Source: Magicicada septendecula (lineage: Eukaryota > Arthropoda > Insecta > Hemiptera > Cicadidae). Taken from it: a stretch of DNA of 64,000 bases. Position 1 is the stretch's first letter; each line of letters opens with the position of its first letter. Shown piece by piece: positions 44,436 to 55,607 of this stretch. The position numbers and the translations under genes are program-made. The notes below the pieces were generated by a model. The model worked only from the letters and a program-made list of their open reading frames with translations, ran no database searches and was not told the origin of the DNA. The DNA lies in assembly GCA_034769895.1 (NCBI GenBank), contig CM068367.1, positions 315,331,986 to 315,395,985 of the forward strand, read 5' to 3'.

Positions 44436-46325
44436 TTACGTCTCGCTCCCACCACGACAATAGCGCAAGGCAGTGTTGTACAATACATTTGACTTGAAAC
44501 CCAATTTATCATTTAAAACATGCGGCTTGGTATCAGTATTGTTGTATGCTTTATAAATTTTGTACTCTTCAAGAGCGTTCAAATATCGCCCTTTCTTACA
44601 TATGTGAAGGGGCATCAAATTAGTTTTAAAATTAGTGTAGTTATGATTCTCGGAAATGAGGTGTTCTGCAAATTTTGACTTGATATTGTCCAAACTGTGA
44701 AAGTGTGTAGGCGGCCTATGTTCTGTAAATCTTTTTAAAAAACCACGTCCTGTCTGGCCCACATAAAAGGCGTCACAATCGTCACATATCAATTTGTAGA
44801 CACCAGTTTTGTGTTCAAGGCTGGCAGTTCTGCGGACACGAAGATTATTCATAATACTATTAGTGGTCTTATAAGTGACCTTGATAATACTGGTTTTACT
44901 AAAAATTGACCCAAAAATCTGAGGCATAAGATATGTGTACGGTGTTGCAATGTATTTGCGTGTTGTATTTTCACGTGTTTTATGTCCGTTAGTGTTACTA
45001 TGCCCCTTCTTATGTTTTCGAAGGATGTTGTTCACCATATTGACATCATAACCATTAGCAACTGCAATGTGTTTAATGGTGTCTAATTCCTCACGGTATT
45101 CTTTATCACCGAGGGGCGAAGATAAAAGTCTATAAATCATACTGTGGAAGGCAGCTAATTTCTGTGATAAAGGATGAAAAGACTTAGCATGTATTACAGT
45201 ATCAGTCGTTGTGGGTTTTCTATAGATGTCAAATTGTAACTTTTTATTATTGTCCTTAGCAACAGTTAAATCTAGAAAATTCAGTTTACCATTGTCTTCA
45301 CTTTCAAGTGTGAACTGCATTTTGTCATTGATATTATTCAAATAATTATGTAAATTATCAATTTGCCTTTGTGTACCTTTGTATATTAAAAAGGTATCAT
45401 CAACATACCTGCCGTAAAATATTATGTTATTCTTGTGTTTGTTATTAGTGAGAATGAATGAATTTTCGAAATTATTTAGGTATATATCTGCAAGAAGACC
45501 TGAAAGTGGAGAACCCATTGCTAACCCATTTTGTTGGCTGAAAAATTGATTATTGTGGGTAAAATAATTTTGATCAAGAACTAACTCCAAAATGTGCATC
45601 AATTCATTTATACTAATAATATCCAATTTATTAGTATTAATAAGGTTAATCCTAAGTATACACAAGGTCTCAGCTACTGGTATATTCGTATACAAGTCCA
45701 CAATATCAAAGGAAATAAGTTTGTAAGCCGGTTCAACTATTAAATTTTTAACCTTATTCACAAAGTCAACACTATTAATTAGACTATGATCATTAATTAT
45801 TTGTATATTGTGTTTTATTATGGTGACTAGTTTTTTAGCCGTTTTATACCCCGGAGCAGTGGTGAAATTTACTAATGGTCTCAAGGGGATAGCATCCTTG
45901 TGGAGTTTGGGTAATCCTGTCAAAACGGGTGCTTTTGAATTTATAGGTTTCAAAGATCTTCTTGTTTGTTCATCAAACAAATGGGTGCATCTGCTTATAC
46001 ATTGATTTAATTGTTTTACATAATTTTCAGTTGGGTCAGAATTTAGTAAACAAATGTTGTTGTTAATAATGAAATTTTGTATTTTATTGTTATAATCTTC
46101 TCTGTCCATAATAACCACAGTGTTACCTTTGTCAGCTTTAGTGACGAGAGCTTTATTGTCAGATAATTTTTGTTTTAATCCTATTAAAATTTTCCGTTCT
46201 TTATTATAATTATTATTTGTTAAAGGAATAGAGGAATGAACATTATTATACCGATTTTTAATGATTTTATTGAATTTTTCGTTTATTAAGAAACGTGTCT
46301 GGTCTTGATCTTTTTGGTCAACCAT
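44436..46325 (-). CDS. PLE unit 2, ORF2: RT plus GIY-YIG
   Basis: 629 aa, uninterrupted, all catalytic motifs kept. Unit-specific or shared variants: NNNICLLNS, AETLCILR (shared with unit 5), RTASLEHK, GRYLNALEEYKIY. Split from ORF1 by the same deletion as in unit 1. Confidence 0.87.
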   Translation of the reverse strand: MVDQKDQDQTRFLINEKFNKIIKNRYNNVHSSIPLTNNNYNKERKILIGLKQKLSDNKALVTKADKGNTVVIMDREDYNNKIQNFIINNNICLLNSDPTENYVKQLNQCISRCTHLFDEQTRRSLKPINSKAPVLTGLPKLHKDAIPLRPLVNFTTAPGYKTAKKLVTIIKHNIQIINDHSLINSVDFVNKVKNLIVEPAYKLISFDIVDLYTNIPVAETLCILRINLINTNKLDIISINELMHILELVLDQNYFTHNNQFFSQQNGLAMGSPLSGLLADIYLNNFENSFILTNNKHKNNIIFYGRYVDDTFLIYKGTQRQIDNLHNYLNNINDKMQFTLESEDNGKLNFLDLTVAKDNNKKLQFDIYRKPTTTDTVIHAKSFHPLSQKLAAFHSMIYRLLSSPLGDKEYREELDTIKHIAVANGYDVNMVNNILRKHKKGHSNTNGHKTRENTTRKYIATPYTYLMPQIFGSIFSKTSIIKVTYKTTNSIMNNLRVRRTASLEHKTGVYKLICDDCDAFYVGQTGRGFLKRFTEHRPPTHFHSLDNIKSKFAEHLISENHNYTNFKTNLMPLHICKKGRYLNALEEYKIYKAYNNTDTKPHVLNDKLGFKSNVLYNTALRYCRGGSET

Positions 46326-46921
46326 GCCTTAACAACAGTCTCTGCATTGATAATTTCTGCAATAATTTGCTTACGATCAAGACTCGATTTGTGTACGGGA
46401 AGATTATATTTCAAACCTTTACTCAATAAATCAGTTTCATCAGTATTTAAAACAAGGGACGTTAAATTCTGCAAACGCGTATAAAATTTGTGTTTACATT
46501 TGATATTGCTGGATATCGGTAACTGATCATTCAACAACCTTTGTAGTTTATCTGATTGTTTTATACGCATTTGATAAACTATTCGCCTGATGTCATTGTT
46601 TATAAAATCCAGATAATGATTCAGTACGGCTGGATGCGTGTTATCTAATAATTGTAAATGTAATTTGTATAATGTATAATTTAGGTTTGACTTTTTAATG
46701 TATAGAGATTTAATTTCTTCTTTAACTCTGTAAATTTCTGCATATTCTTTGGTTTTTGATTCAGCAATAGATGAACCTTTAAGTCTTATAATAGCATAAT
46801 TCGGCATAACATTGTTCTCCAAACACGATTTGTTGAACTTAATGTGTAAAATAGTTTTGTGTAATTGGACTTTAATATTTTGAAATTTTCGTACTAAGTT
46901 TGCAAAACTTGCAGTATTCAT
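46286..46921 (-). CDS. PLE unit 2, ORF1
   Basis: 211 aa. Like unit 1 except isoleucine in NNDIRRI (shared with unit 3). Confidence 0.84.
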   Translation of the reverse strand: MNTASFANLVRKFQNIKVQLHKTILHIKFNKSCLENNVMPNYAIIRLKGSSIAESKTKEYAEIYRVKEEIKSLYIKKSNLNYTLYKLHLQLLDNTHPAVLNHYLDFINNDIRRIVYQMRIKQSDKLQRLLNDQLPISSNIKCKHKFYTRLQNLTSLVLNTDETDLLSKGLKYNLPVHKSSLDRKQIIAEIINAETVVKAWLTKKIKTRHVS

Positions 46922-46922
46922 G

Positions 46923-46993
46923 CTTAAAAGGATTAAATTCCAAATGTTTAGTACCAAGCCACGTGTTGTTCAATCAAATATATTGGAACTTAC
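46923..46993 (-). other. Predicted 71-bp intron, unit 2
   Basis: Same donor, branch point and acceptor as unit 1. Confidence 0.65.
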
Positions 46994-47030
46994 CGTCTGC
47001 GGCTTTTAGAAACAGCGTCTTTACAAAATT

Positions 47031-47062
47031 GACATGTTTCGGGACACTTGTCCCATCATCAG
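47031..47062 (-). ncRNA. Hammerhead-like motif, pLTR of unit 3
   Basis: Core and stem II unchanged. Confidence 0.6.
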
Positions 47063-47189
47063 AATTTAAAACAATCGTGTATCATTTAAAGTTGATACAC
47101 TTGTCAATCACTTAAAACATTAAAATCCAATATAAAACAAATAACTTAAAATAATATGATACTAAAATATTTCAAGCGAGTGCGAAGGT

Positions 47190-49115
47190 TTACCGATGTA
47201 CATCGTATGAAGACCGACCGCGCACTAATTTACGTCTCGCTCCCACCACGACAATAGCGCAAGGCAGTGTTGTACAATACATTTGACTTGAAACCCATTC
47301 ATTTAAAACATGCGGCTTGGTATCAGTATTGTTGTATGCTTTATAAATTTTGTACTCTTCAAGTGCGTTCAAATATCGGCCTTTCTTACATATGTGAAGG
47401 GGCATCAAATTAGTTTTAAAATTAGTGTAGTTATGATTCTCGGAAATGAGGTGTTCTGCAAATTTTGACTTGATATTGTCCAAACTGTGAAAGTGTGTAG
47501 GCGGCCTATGTTCTGTAAATCTTTTTAAAAAACCACGTCCTGTCTGGCCCACATAAAAGGCGTCACAATCGTCACATATCAATTTGTAAACACCAGTTTT
47601 GTGTTCAAGGCTGGTAGTTCTGCGGACACGAAGATTATTCATAATACTATTAGTCATCTTATAAGTGACCTTGATAATACTGGTTTTACTAAAAATTGAC
47701 CCAAAAATCTGAGGCATAAGGTATGTGTACGGTGTTGCAATGTATTTGCGTATTGTATTTTCACGTGTTTTATGTCCGTTAGTGTTACTATGCCCCTTCT
47801 TATGTTTTCGAAGGATGTTGTTCACCATATTGACATCATAACCATTAGCAACTGCAATGTGTTTAATGGTGTCTAATTCCTCACGGTATTCTTTATCACC
47901 GAGGGGCAAAGATAAAAGTCTATAAATCATACTGTGGAAGGCAGCTAATTTCTGTGATAAAGGATGAAAAGACTTAGCATGTATTACAGTATCAGTCGTT
48001 GTGGGTTTTCTATAGATGTCAAATTGTAACTTTTTATTATTGTCCTTAGCAACAGTTAAATCTAGAAAATTCAGTTTACCATTGTCTTCACTTTCAAGTG
48101 TGAACTGCATTTTGTCATTGATATTATTCAAATAATTATGTAAATTATCAATTTGCCTTTGTGTACCTTTGTATATTAAAAAGGTATCATCAACATACCT
48201 GCCGTAAAATATTATGTTATTCTTGTGTTTGTTATTAGTGAGAATGAATGAATTTTCGAAATTATTTAGGTATATATCTGCAAGAAGACCTGAAAGTGGA
48301 GAACCCATTGCTAACCCATTTTGTTGGCTGAAAAATTGATTATTGTGGGTAAAATAATTTTGATCAAGAACTAACTCCAAAGTGTGCATCAATTCATTTA
48401 TACTAATAATATCCAATTTATTAGTATTAATAAGGTTAATCCTAAGTATACGCAAGGTCTCAGCTACTGGTATATTCGTATACAAGTCCACAATATCAAA
48501 GGAAATAAGTTTGTAAGCCGGTTCAACTATTAAATTTTTAACCTTATTCACAAAGTCAACACTATTAATTAGACTATGATCATTAATTATTTGTATATTG
48601 TGTTTTATTATGGTGACTAGTTTTTTAGCCGTTTTATACCCCGGAGCAGTGGTGAAATTTACTAATGGTCTCAAGGGGATAGCATCCTTGTGGAGTTTGG
48701 GTAATCCTGTCAAAACGGGTGCTTTTGAATTTATAGGTTTCAAAGATCTTCTTGTTTGTTCATCAAACAAATGGGTGCATCTGCTTATACATTGATTTAA
48801 TTGTTTTACATAATTTTCAGTTGGGTCAGAATTTAGTAAACAAATGTTGTTGTTAATAATGAAATTTTGTATTTTATTGTTATAATCTTCTCTGTCCATA
48901 ATAACCACAGTGTTACCTTTGTCAGCTTTAGTGACGAGAGCTTTATTGTCAGATAATTTTTGTTTTAATCCTATTAAAATTTTCCGTTCTTTATTATAAT
49001 TATTATTTGTTAAAGGAATAGAGGAATGAACATTATTATACCGATTTTTAATGATTTTATTGAATTTTTCGTTTATTAAGAAACGTGTCTGGTCTTGATC
49101 TTTTTGGTCAACCAT
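47190..49115 (-). CDS. PLE unit 3, ORF2 with altered C-terminus
   Basis: 641 aa. A 4-bp deletion near 47297 shifts the frame after HVLN, replacing the last 24 residues with an unrelated tail of about 36 that runs into the 3' UTR. The nuclease core lies upstream of the change. Other variants: MHTLELVLDQ, SLPLGDK (as in units 6-8), TYKMTNS. Confidence 0.85.
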   Translation of the reverse strand: MVDQKDQDQTRFLINEKFNKIIKNRYNNVHSSIPLTNNNYNKERKILIGLKQKLSDNKALVTKADKGNTVVIMDREDYNNKIQNFIINNNICLLNSDPTENYVKQLNQCISRCTHLFDEQTRRSLKPINSKAPVLTGLPKLHKDAIPLRPLVNFTTAPGYKTAKKLVTIIKHNIQIINDHSLINSVDFVNKVKNLIVEPAYKLISFDIVDLYTNIPVAETLRILRINLINTNKLDIISINELMHTLELVLDQNYFTHNNQFFSQQNGLAMGSPLSGLLADIYLNNFENSFILTNNKHKNNIIFYGRYVDDTFLIYKGTQRQIDNLHNYLNNINDKMQFTLESEDNGKLNFLDLTVAKDNNKKLQFDIYRKPTTTDTVIHAKSFHPLSQKLAAFHSMIYRLLSLPLGDKEYREELDTIKHIAVANGYDVNMVNNILRKHKKGHSNTNGHKTRENTIRKYIATPYTYLMPQIFGSIFSKTSIIKVTYKMTNSIMNNLRVRRTTSLEHKTGVYKLICDDCDAFYVGQTGRGFLKRFTEHRPPTHFHSLDNIKSKFAEHLISENHNYTNFKTNLMPLHICKKGRYLNALEEYKIYKAYNNTDTKPHVLNEWVSSQMYCTTLPCAIVVVGARRKLVRGRSSYDVHR

Positions 49116-49711
49116 GCCTTAACAACAGTCTCTGCATTGATAATTTCTGCAATAATTTGCTTACGATCAAGACTCGATTTGTGTACGGGAAGATTATATT
49201 TCAAACCTTTACTCAATAAATCAGTTTCATCAGTATTTAAAACAAGGGACGTTAAATTCTGCAAACGCGTATAAAATTTGTGTTTACATTTGATATTGCT
49301 GGATATCGGTAACTGATCATTCAACAACCTTTGTAGTTTATCTGATTGTTTTATACGCATTTGATAAACTATTCGCCTGATGTCATTGTTTATAAAATCC
49401 AGATAATGATTCAGTACGGCTGGATGCGTGTTATCTAATAATTGTAAATGTAATTTGTATAATGTATAATTTAGGTTTGACTTTTTAATGTATAGAGATT
49501 TAATTTCTTCTTTAACTCTGTAAATTTCTGCATATTCTTTGGTTTTTGATTCAGCAATAGATGAACCTTTAAGTCTTATAATAGCATAATTCGGCATAAC
49601 ATTGTTCTCCAAACACGATTTGTTGAACTTAATGTGTAAAATAGTTTTGTGTAATTGGACTTTAATATTTTGAAATTTTCGTACTAAGTTTGCAAAACTT
49701 GCAGTATTCAT
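49076..49711 (-). CDS. PLE unit 3, ORF1
   Basis: 211 aa, identical in protein to unit 2 ORF1. Confidence 0.84.
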   Translation of the reverse strand: MNTASFANLVRKFQNIKVQLHKTILHIKFNKSCLENNVMPNYAIIRLKGSSIAESKTKEYAEIYRVKEEIKSLYIKKSNLNYTLYKLHLQLLDNTHPAVLNHYLDFINNDIRRIVYQMRIKQSDKLQRLLNDQLPISSNIKCKHKFYTRLQNLTSLVLNTDETDLLSKGLKYNLPVHKSSLDRKQIIAEIINAETVVKAWLTKKIKTRHVS

Positions 49712-49712
49712 G

Positions 49713-49783
49713 CTTAAAAGGATTAAATTCCAAATGTTTAGTACCAAGCCACGTGTTGTTCAATCAAATATATTGGAACTTAC
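49713..49783 (-). other. Predicted 71-bp intron, unit 3
   Basis: Splice signals as in unit 1. Confidence 0.65.
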
Positions 49784-49820
49784 CGTCTGCGGCTTTTAGA
49801 AACAGCGTCTTTACAAAATT

Positions 49821-49852
49821 GACATGTTTCGGGACACTTGTCCCATCATCAG
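49821..49852 (-). ncRNA. Hammerhead-like motif, pLTR of unit 4
   Basis: Core and stem II unchanged. Confidence 0.6.
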
Positions 49853-50019
49853 AATTTAAAACAATCGTGTATCATTTAAAGTTGATACACTTGTCAATCA
49901 CTTAAAACATTAAAATCCAATATAAAACAAATAACTTAAAATAATATGATACTAAAATATTTCAAGCGAGTGCGAAGGTTTACCGATGTACATCGTATGG
50001 AGACCGACCGCGCACTAAT

Positions 50020-51909
50020 TTACGTCTCGCTCCCACCACGACAATAGCGCAAGGCAGTGTTGTACAATACATTTGACTTGAAAACCAATTTATCATTTAA
50101 AACATGCGGCTTGGTATCGGTATTGTTGTATGCTTTATAAATTTCGTACTCTTCAAGAGCGTTCAAATGTCGCCCTTTCTTACATATGTGAAGGGGCATC
50201 AAATTAGTTTTAAAATTAGTGTAGTTATGATTCTCGGAAATGAGGTGTTCTGCAAATTTTGACTTGATATTGTCCAAACTGTGAAAGTGTGTAGGCGGCC
50301 TATGTTCTGTAAATCTTTTTAAAAAACCACGTCCTGTCTGGCCCACATAAAAGGCGTCACAATCGTCACATATCAATTTGTAAACACCAGTTTTGTGTTC
50401 AAGGCTGGTAGTTCTGCGGACACGAAGATTATTCATAATACTATTAGTCGTCTTATAAGTGACCTTGATAATACTGGTTTTACTAAAAATTTACCCAAAA
50501 ATCTGAGGCATAAGGTATGTGTACGGTGTTGCAATGTATTTGCGTGTTGTATTTTCACGTGTTTTATGTCCGTTAGTGTTACTATGCCCCTTCTTATGTT
50601 TTCGAAGGATGTTGTTCACCATATTGACATCATAACCATTAGCAACTGCAATGTGTTTAATGGTGTCTAATTCCTCACGGTATTCTTTATCACCGAGGGG
50701 CGAAGATAAAAGTCTATAAATCATACTGTGGAAGGCAGCTAATTTCTGTGATAAAGGATGAAAAGACTTAGCATGTATTACAGTATCAGTCGTTGTGGGT
50801 TTTCTATAGATGTCAAATTGTAACTTTTTATTATTGTCCTTAGCAACAGTTAAATCTAGAAAATTCAGTTTACCATTGTCTTCACTTTCAAGTGTGAACT
50901 GCATTTTGTCATTGATATTATTCAAATAATTATGTAAATTATCAATTTGCCTTTGTGTACCTTTGTATATTAAAAAGGTATCATCAACATACCTGCCGTA
51001 AAATATTATGTTATTCTTGTGTTTGTTATTAGTGAGAATGAATGAATTTTCGAAATTATTTAGGTATATATCTGCAAGAAGACCTGAAAGTGGAGAACCC
51101 ATTGCTAACCCATTTTGTTGGCTGAAAAATTGATTATTGTGGGTAAAATAATTTTGATAAAGAACTAACTCCAAAATGTGCATCAATTCATTTATACTAA
51201 TAATATCCAATTTATTAGTATTAATAAGGTTAATCCTAAGTATACGCAAGGTCTCAGCTACTGGTATATTCGTATACAAGTCCACAATATCAAAGGAAAT
51301 AAGTTTGTAAGCCGGTTCAACTATTAAATTTTTAACCTTATTCACAAAGTCAACACTATTAATTAGACTATGATCATTAATTATTTGTATATTGTGTTTT
51401 ATTATGGTGACTAGCTTTTTAGCCGTTTTATACCCCGGAGCAGTGGTGAAATTTACTAATGGTCTCAAGGGGATAGCATCCTTGTGGAGTTTGGGTAATC
51501 CTGTCAAAACGGGTGCTTTTGAATTTATAGGTTTCAAAGATCTTCTTGTTTGTTCATCAAACAAATGGGTGCATCTGCTTATACATTGATTTAATTGTTT
51601 TACATAATTTTCAGTTGGGTCAGAATTTAGTAAACCAATGTTGTTGTTAATAATGAAATTTTGTATTTTATTGTTATAATCTTCTCTGTCCATAATAACC
51701 ACAGTGTTACCTTTGTCAGCTTTAGTGACGAGAGCTTTATTGTCAGATAATTTTTGTTTTAATCCTATTAAAATTTTCCGTTCTTTATTATAATTATTAT
51801 TTGTTAAAGGAATAGAGGAATGAACATTATTATACCGATTTTTAATGATTTTATTGAATTTTTCGTTTATTAAGAAACGTGTCTGGTCTTGATCTTTTTG
51901 GTCAACCAT
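50020..51909 (-). pseudogene. PLE unit 4, ORF2 with nonsense codon
   Basis: One base change creates TAA at 50491-50493, right after PQIFG. The frame gives 472 aa with the full RT but without the GIY-YIG domain; the nuclease sequence is still readable downstream to 50020. The unit shares GRHLNALEEYEIY with unit 1 and VLYQNYF with unit 6. If translated, it would be an RT lacking its endonuclease. Confidence 0.87.
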
Positions 51910-52505
51910 GCCTTAACAACAGTCTCTGCATTGATAATTTCTGCAATAATTTGCTTACGATCAAGACTCGATTTGTGTACGGGAAGATTATATTTCAAAC
52001 CTTTACTCAATAAATCAGTTTCATCAGTATTTAAAACAAGGGACGTTAAATTCTGCAAACGCGTATAAAATTTGTGTTTACATTTGATATTGCTGGATAT
52101 CGGTAACTGATCATTCAACAACCTTTGTAGTTTATCTGATTGTTTTATACGCATTTGATAAACTATTCGCCTGACGTCATTGTTTATAAAATCCAGATAA
52201 TGATTCAGTACGGCTGGATGCGTGTTATCTAATAATTGTAAATGTAATTTGTATAATGTATAATTTAGGTTTGACTTTTTAATGTATAGAGATTTAATTT
52301 CTTCTTTAACTCTGTAAATTTCTGCATATTCTTTGGTTTTTGATTCAGCAATAGATGAACCTTTAAGTCTTATAATAGCATAATTCGGCATAACATTGTT
52401 CTCCAAACACGATTTGTTGAACTTAATGTGTAAAATAGTTTTGTGTAATTGGACTTTAATATTTTGAAATTTTCGTACTAAGTTTGCAAAACTTGCAGTA
52501 TTCAT
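51870..52505 (-). CDS. PLE unit 4, ORF1
   Basis: 211 aa, identical in protein to unit 1 ORF1 (NNDVRRI). Confidence 0.84.
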   Translation of the reverse strand: MNTASFANLVRKFQNIKVQLHKTILHIKFNKSCLENNVMPNYAIIRLKGSSIAESKTKEYAEIYRVKEEIKSLYIKKSNLNYTLYKLHLQLLDNTHPAVLNHYLDFINNDVRRIVYQMRIKQSDKLQRLLNDQLPISSNIKCKHKFYTRLQNLTSLVLNTDETDLLSKGLKYNLPVHKSSLDRKQIIAEIINAETVVKAWLTKKIKTRHVS

Positions 52506-52506
52506 G

Positions 52507-52577
52507 CTTAAAAGGATTAAATTCCAAATGTTTAGTACCAAGCCACGTGTTGTTCAATCAAATATATTGGAACTTAC
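52507..52577 (-). other. Predicted 71-bp intron, unit 4
   Basis: Splice signals as in unit 1. Confidence 0.65.
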
Positions 52578-52614
52578 CGTCTGCGGCTTTTAGAAACAGC
52601 GTCTTTACAAAATT

Positions 52615-52646
52615 GACATGTTTCGGGACACTTGTCCCATCATCAG
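52615..52646 (-). ncRNA. Hammerhead-like motif, pLTR of unit 5
   Basis: Core and stem II unchanged. Confidence 0.6.
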
Positions 52647-52813
52647 AATTTAAAACAATCGTGTATCATTTAAAGTTGATACACTTGTCAATCACTTAAA
52701 ACATTAAAATCCAATATAAAACAAATAACTTAAAATAATATGATACTAAAATATTTCAAGCGAGTGCGAAGGTTTACCGATGTACATCGTATGAAGACCG
52801 ACCGCGCACTAAT

Positions 52814-54703
52814 TTACGTCTCGCTCCCACCACGACAATAGCGCAAGGCAGTGTTGTACAATACATTTGACTTGAAACCCAATTTATCATTTAAAACATG
52901 CGGCTTGGTATCAGTATTGTTGTATGCTTTATAAATTTTGTACTCTTCAAGAGCGTTCAAATATCGCCCTTTCTTACATATGTGAAGGGGCATCAAATTA
53001 GTTTTAAAATTAGTGTAGTTATGATTCTCGGAAATGAGGTGTTCTGCAAATTTTGACTTGATATTGTCCAAACTGTGAAAGTGTGTAGGCGGCCTATGTT
53101 CTGTAAATCTTTTTAAAAAACCACGTCCTGTCTGGCCCACATAAAAGGCGTCACAATCGTCACATATCAATTTGTAGACACCAGTTTTGTGTTCAAGGCT
53201 GGTAGTTCTGCGGACACGAAGATTATTCATAATACTATTAGTGGTCTTATAAGTGACCTTGATAATACTGGTTTTACTAAAAATTGACCCAAAAATCTGA
53301 GGCATAAGATATGTGTACGGTGTTGCAATGTATTTGCGTGTTGTATTTTCACGTGTTTTATGTCCGTTAGTGTTACTATGCCCCTTCTTATGTTTTCGAA
53401 GGATGTTGTTCACCATATTGACATCATAACCATTAGCAACTGCAATGTGTTTAATGGTGTCTAATTCCTCACGGTATTCTTTATCACCGAGGGGCGAAGA
53501 TAAAAGTCTATAAATCATACTGTGGAAGGCAGCTAATTTCTGTGATAAAGGATGAAAAGACTTAGCATGTATTACAGTATCAGTCGTTGTGGGTTTTCTA
53601 TAGATGTCAAATTGTAACTTTTTATTATTGTCCTTAGCAACAGTTAAATCTAGAAAATTCAGTTTACCATTGTCTTCACTTTCAAGTGTGAACTGCATTT
53701 TGTCATTGATATTATTCAAATAATTATGTAAATTATCAATTTGCCTTTGTGTACCTTTGTATATTAAAAAGGTATCATCAACATACCTGCCGTAAAATAT
53801 TATGTTATTCTTGTGTTTGTTATTAGTGAGAATGAATGAATTTTCGAAATTATTTAGGTATATATCTGCAAGAAGACCTGAAAGTGGAGAACCCATTGCT
53901 AACCCATTTTGTTGGCTGAAAAATTGATTATTGTGGGTAAAATAATTTTGATCAAGAACTAACTCCAAAATGTGCATCAATTCATTTATACTAATAATAT
54001 CCAATTTATTAGTATTAATAAGGTTAATCCTAAGTATACACAAGGTCTCAGCTACTGGTATATTCGTATACAAGTCCACAATATCAAAGGAAATAAGTTT
54101 GTAAGCCGGTTCAACTATTAAATTTTTAACCTTATTCACAAAGTCAACACTATTAATTAGACTATGATCATTAATTATTTGTATATTGTGTTTTATTATG
54201 GTGACTAGTTTTTTAGCCGTTTTATACCCCGGAGCAGTGGTGAAATTTACTAATGGTCTCAAGGGGATAGCATCCTTGTGGAGTTTGGGTAATCCTGTCA
54301 AAACGGGTGCTTTTGAATTTATAGGTTTCAAAGATCTTCTTGTTTGTTCATCAAACAAATGGGTGCATCTGCTTATACATTGATTTAATTGTTTTACATA
54401 ATTTTCAGTTGGGTCAGAATTTAGTAAACAAATGTTGTTGTTAATAATGAAATTTTGTATTTTATTGTTATAATCTTCTCTGTCCATAATAACCACAGTG
54501 TTACCTTTGTCAGCTTTAGTGACGAGAGCTTTATTGTCAGATAATTTTTGTTTTAATCCTATTAAAATTTTCCGTTCTTTATTATAATTATTATTTGTTA
54601 AAGGAATAGAGGAATGAACATTATTATACCGATTTTTAATGATTTTATTGAATTTTTCGTTTATTAAGAAACGTGTCTGGTCTTGATCTTTTTGGTCAAC
54701 CAT
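52814..54703 (-). CDS. PLE unit 5, ORF2: RT plus GIY-YIG
   Basis: 629 aa. Differs from unit 2 ORF2 by one residue (RTTSLEHK for RTASLEHK) and shares AETLCILR and NNNICLLNS with it, which links units 2 and 5. Confidence 0.87.
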   Translation of the reverse strand: MVDQKDQDQTRFLINEKFNKIIKNRYNNVHSSIPLTNNNYNKERKILIGLKQKLSDNKALVTKADKGNTVVIMDREDYNNKIQNFIINNNICLLNSDPTENYVKQLNQCISRCTHLFDEQTRRSLKPINSKAPVLTGLPKLHKDAIPLRPLVNFTTAPGYKTAKKLVTIIKHNIQIINDHSLINSVDFVNKVKNLIVEPAYKLISFDIVDLYTNIPVAETLCILRINLINTNKLDIISINELMHILELVLDQNYFTHNNQFFSQQNGLAMGSPLSGLLADIYLNNFENSFILTNNKHKNNIIFYGRYVDDTFLIYKGTQRQIDNLHNYLNNINDKMQFTLESEDNGKLNFLDLTVAKDNNKKLQFDIYRKPTTTDTVIHAKSFHPLSQKLAAFHSMIYRLLSSPLGDKEYREELDTIKHIAVANGYDVNMVNNILRKHKKGHSNTNGHKTRENTTRKYIATPYTYLMPQIFGSIFSKTSIIKVTYKTTNSIMNNLRVRRTTSLEHKTGVYKLICDDCDAFYVGQTGRGFLKRFTEHRPPTHFHSLDNIKSKFAEHLISENHNYTNFKTNLMPLHICKKGRYLNALEEYKIYKAYNNTDTKPHVLNDKLGFKSNVLYNTALRYCRGGSET

Positions 54704-55299
54704 GCCTTAACAACAGTCTCTGCATTGATAATTTCTGCAATAATTTGCTTACGATCAAGACTCGATTTGTGTACGGGAAGATTATATTTCAAACCTTTAC
54801 TCAATAAATCAGTTTCATCAGTATTTAAAACAAGGGATGTTAAATTCTGCAAACGCGTATAAAATTTGTGTTTACATTTGATACTGCTGGATATCGGTAA
54901 CTGATCATTCAACAACCTTTGTAGTTTATCTGATTGTTTTATACGCATTTGATAAACTATTCGCCTGACGTCATTGTTTATAAAATCCAGATAATAATTC
55001 AGTACGGCTGGATGCGTGTTATCTAATAATTGTAAATGTAATTTGTATAATGTATAATTTAGGTTTGACTTTTTAATGTATAGAGATTTAATTTCTTCTT
55101 TAACTCTGTAAATTTCTGCATATTCTTTGGTTTTTGATTCAGCAATAGATGAACCTTTAAGTCTTATAATAGCATAATTCGGCATAACATTGTTCTCCAA
55201 ACACGATTTGTTGAACTTAATGTGTAAAATAGTTTTGTGTAATTGGACTTTAATATTTTGAAATTTTCGTACTAAGTTTGCAAAACTTGCAGTATTCAT
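54664..55299 (-). CDS. PLE unit 5, ORF1
   Basis: 211 aa with two private changes, VLNYYLDF and PISSSIK. Last unit (from the left) with the split reading frame. Confidence 0.84.
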   Translation of the reverse strand: MNTASFANLVRKFQNIKVQLHKTILHIKFNKSCLENNVMPNYAIIRLKGSSIAESKTKEYAEIYRVKEEIKSLYIKKSNLNYTLYKLHLQLLDNTHPAVLNYYLDFINNDVRRIVYQMRIKQSDKLQRLLNDQLPISSSIKCKHKFYTRLQNLTSLVLNTDETDLLSKGLKYNLPVHKSSLDRKQIIAEIINAETVVKAWLTKKIKTRHVS

Positions 55300-55300
55300 G

Positions 55301-55371
55301 CTTAAAAGGATTAAATTCCAAATGTTTAGTACCAAGCCACGTGTTGTTCAATCAAATATATTGGAACTTAC
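55301..55371 (-). other. Predicted 71-bp intron, unit 5
   Basis: Splice signals as in unit 1. Confidence 0.65.
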
Positions 55372-55408
55372 CGTCTGCGGCTTTTAGAAACAGCGTCTTT
55401 ACAAAATT

Positions 55409-55440
55409 GACATGTTTCGGGACACTTGTCCCATCATCAG
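55409..55440 (-). ncRNA. Hammerhead-like motif, pLTR of unit 6
   Basis: Core and stem II unchanged. Confidence 0.6.
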
Positions 55441-55607
55441 AATTTAAAACAATCGTGTATCATTTAAAGTTGATACACTTGTCAATCACTTAAAACATTA
55501 AAATCCAATATAAAACAAATAACTTAAAATAATATGATACTAAAATATTTCAAGCGAGTGCGAAGGTTTACCGATGTACATCGTATGAAGACCGACCGCG
55601 CACTAAT

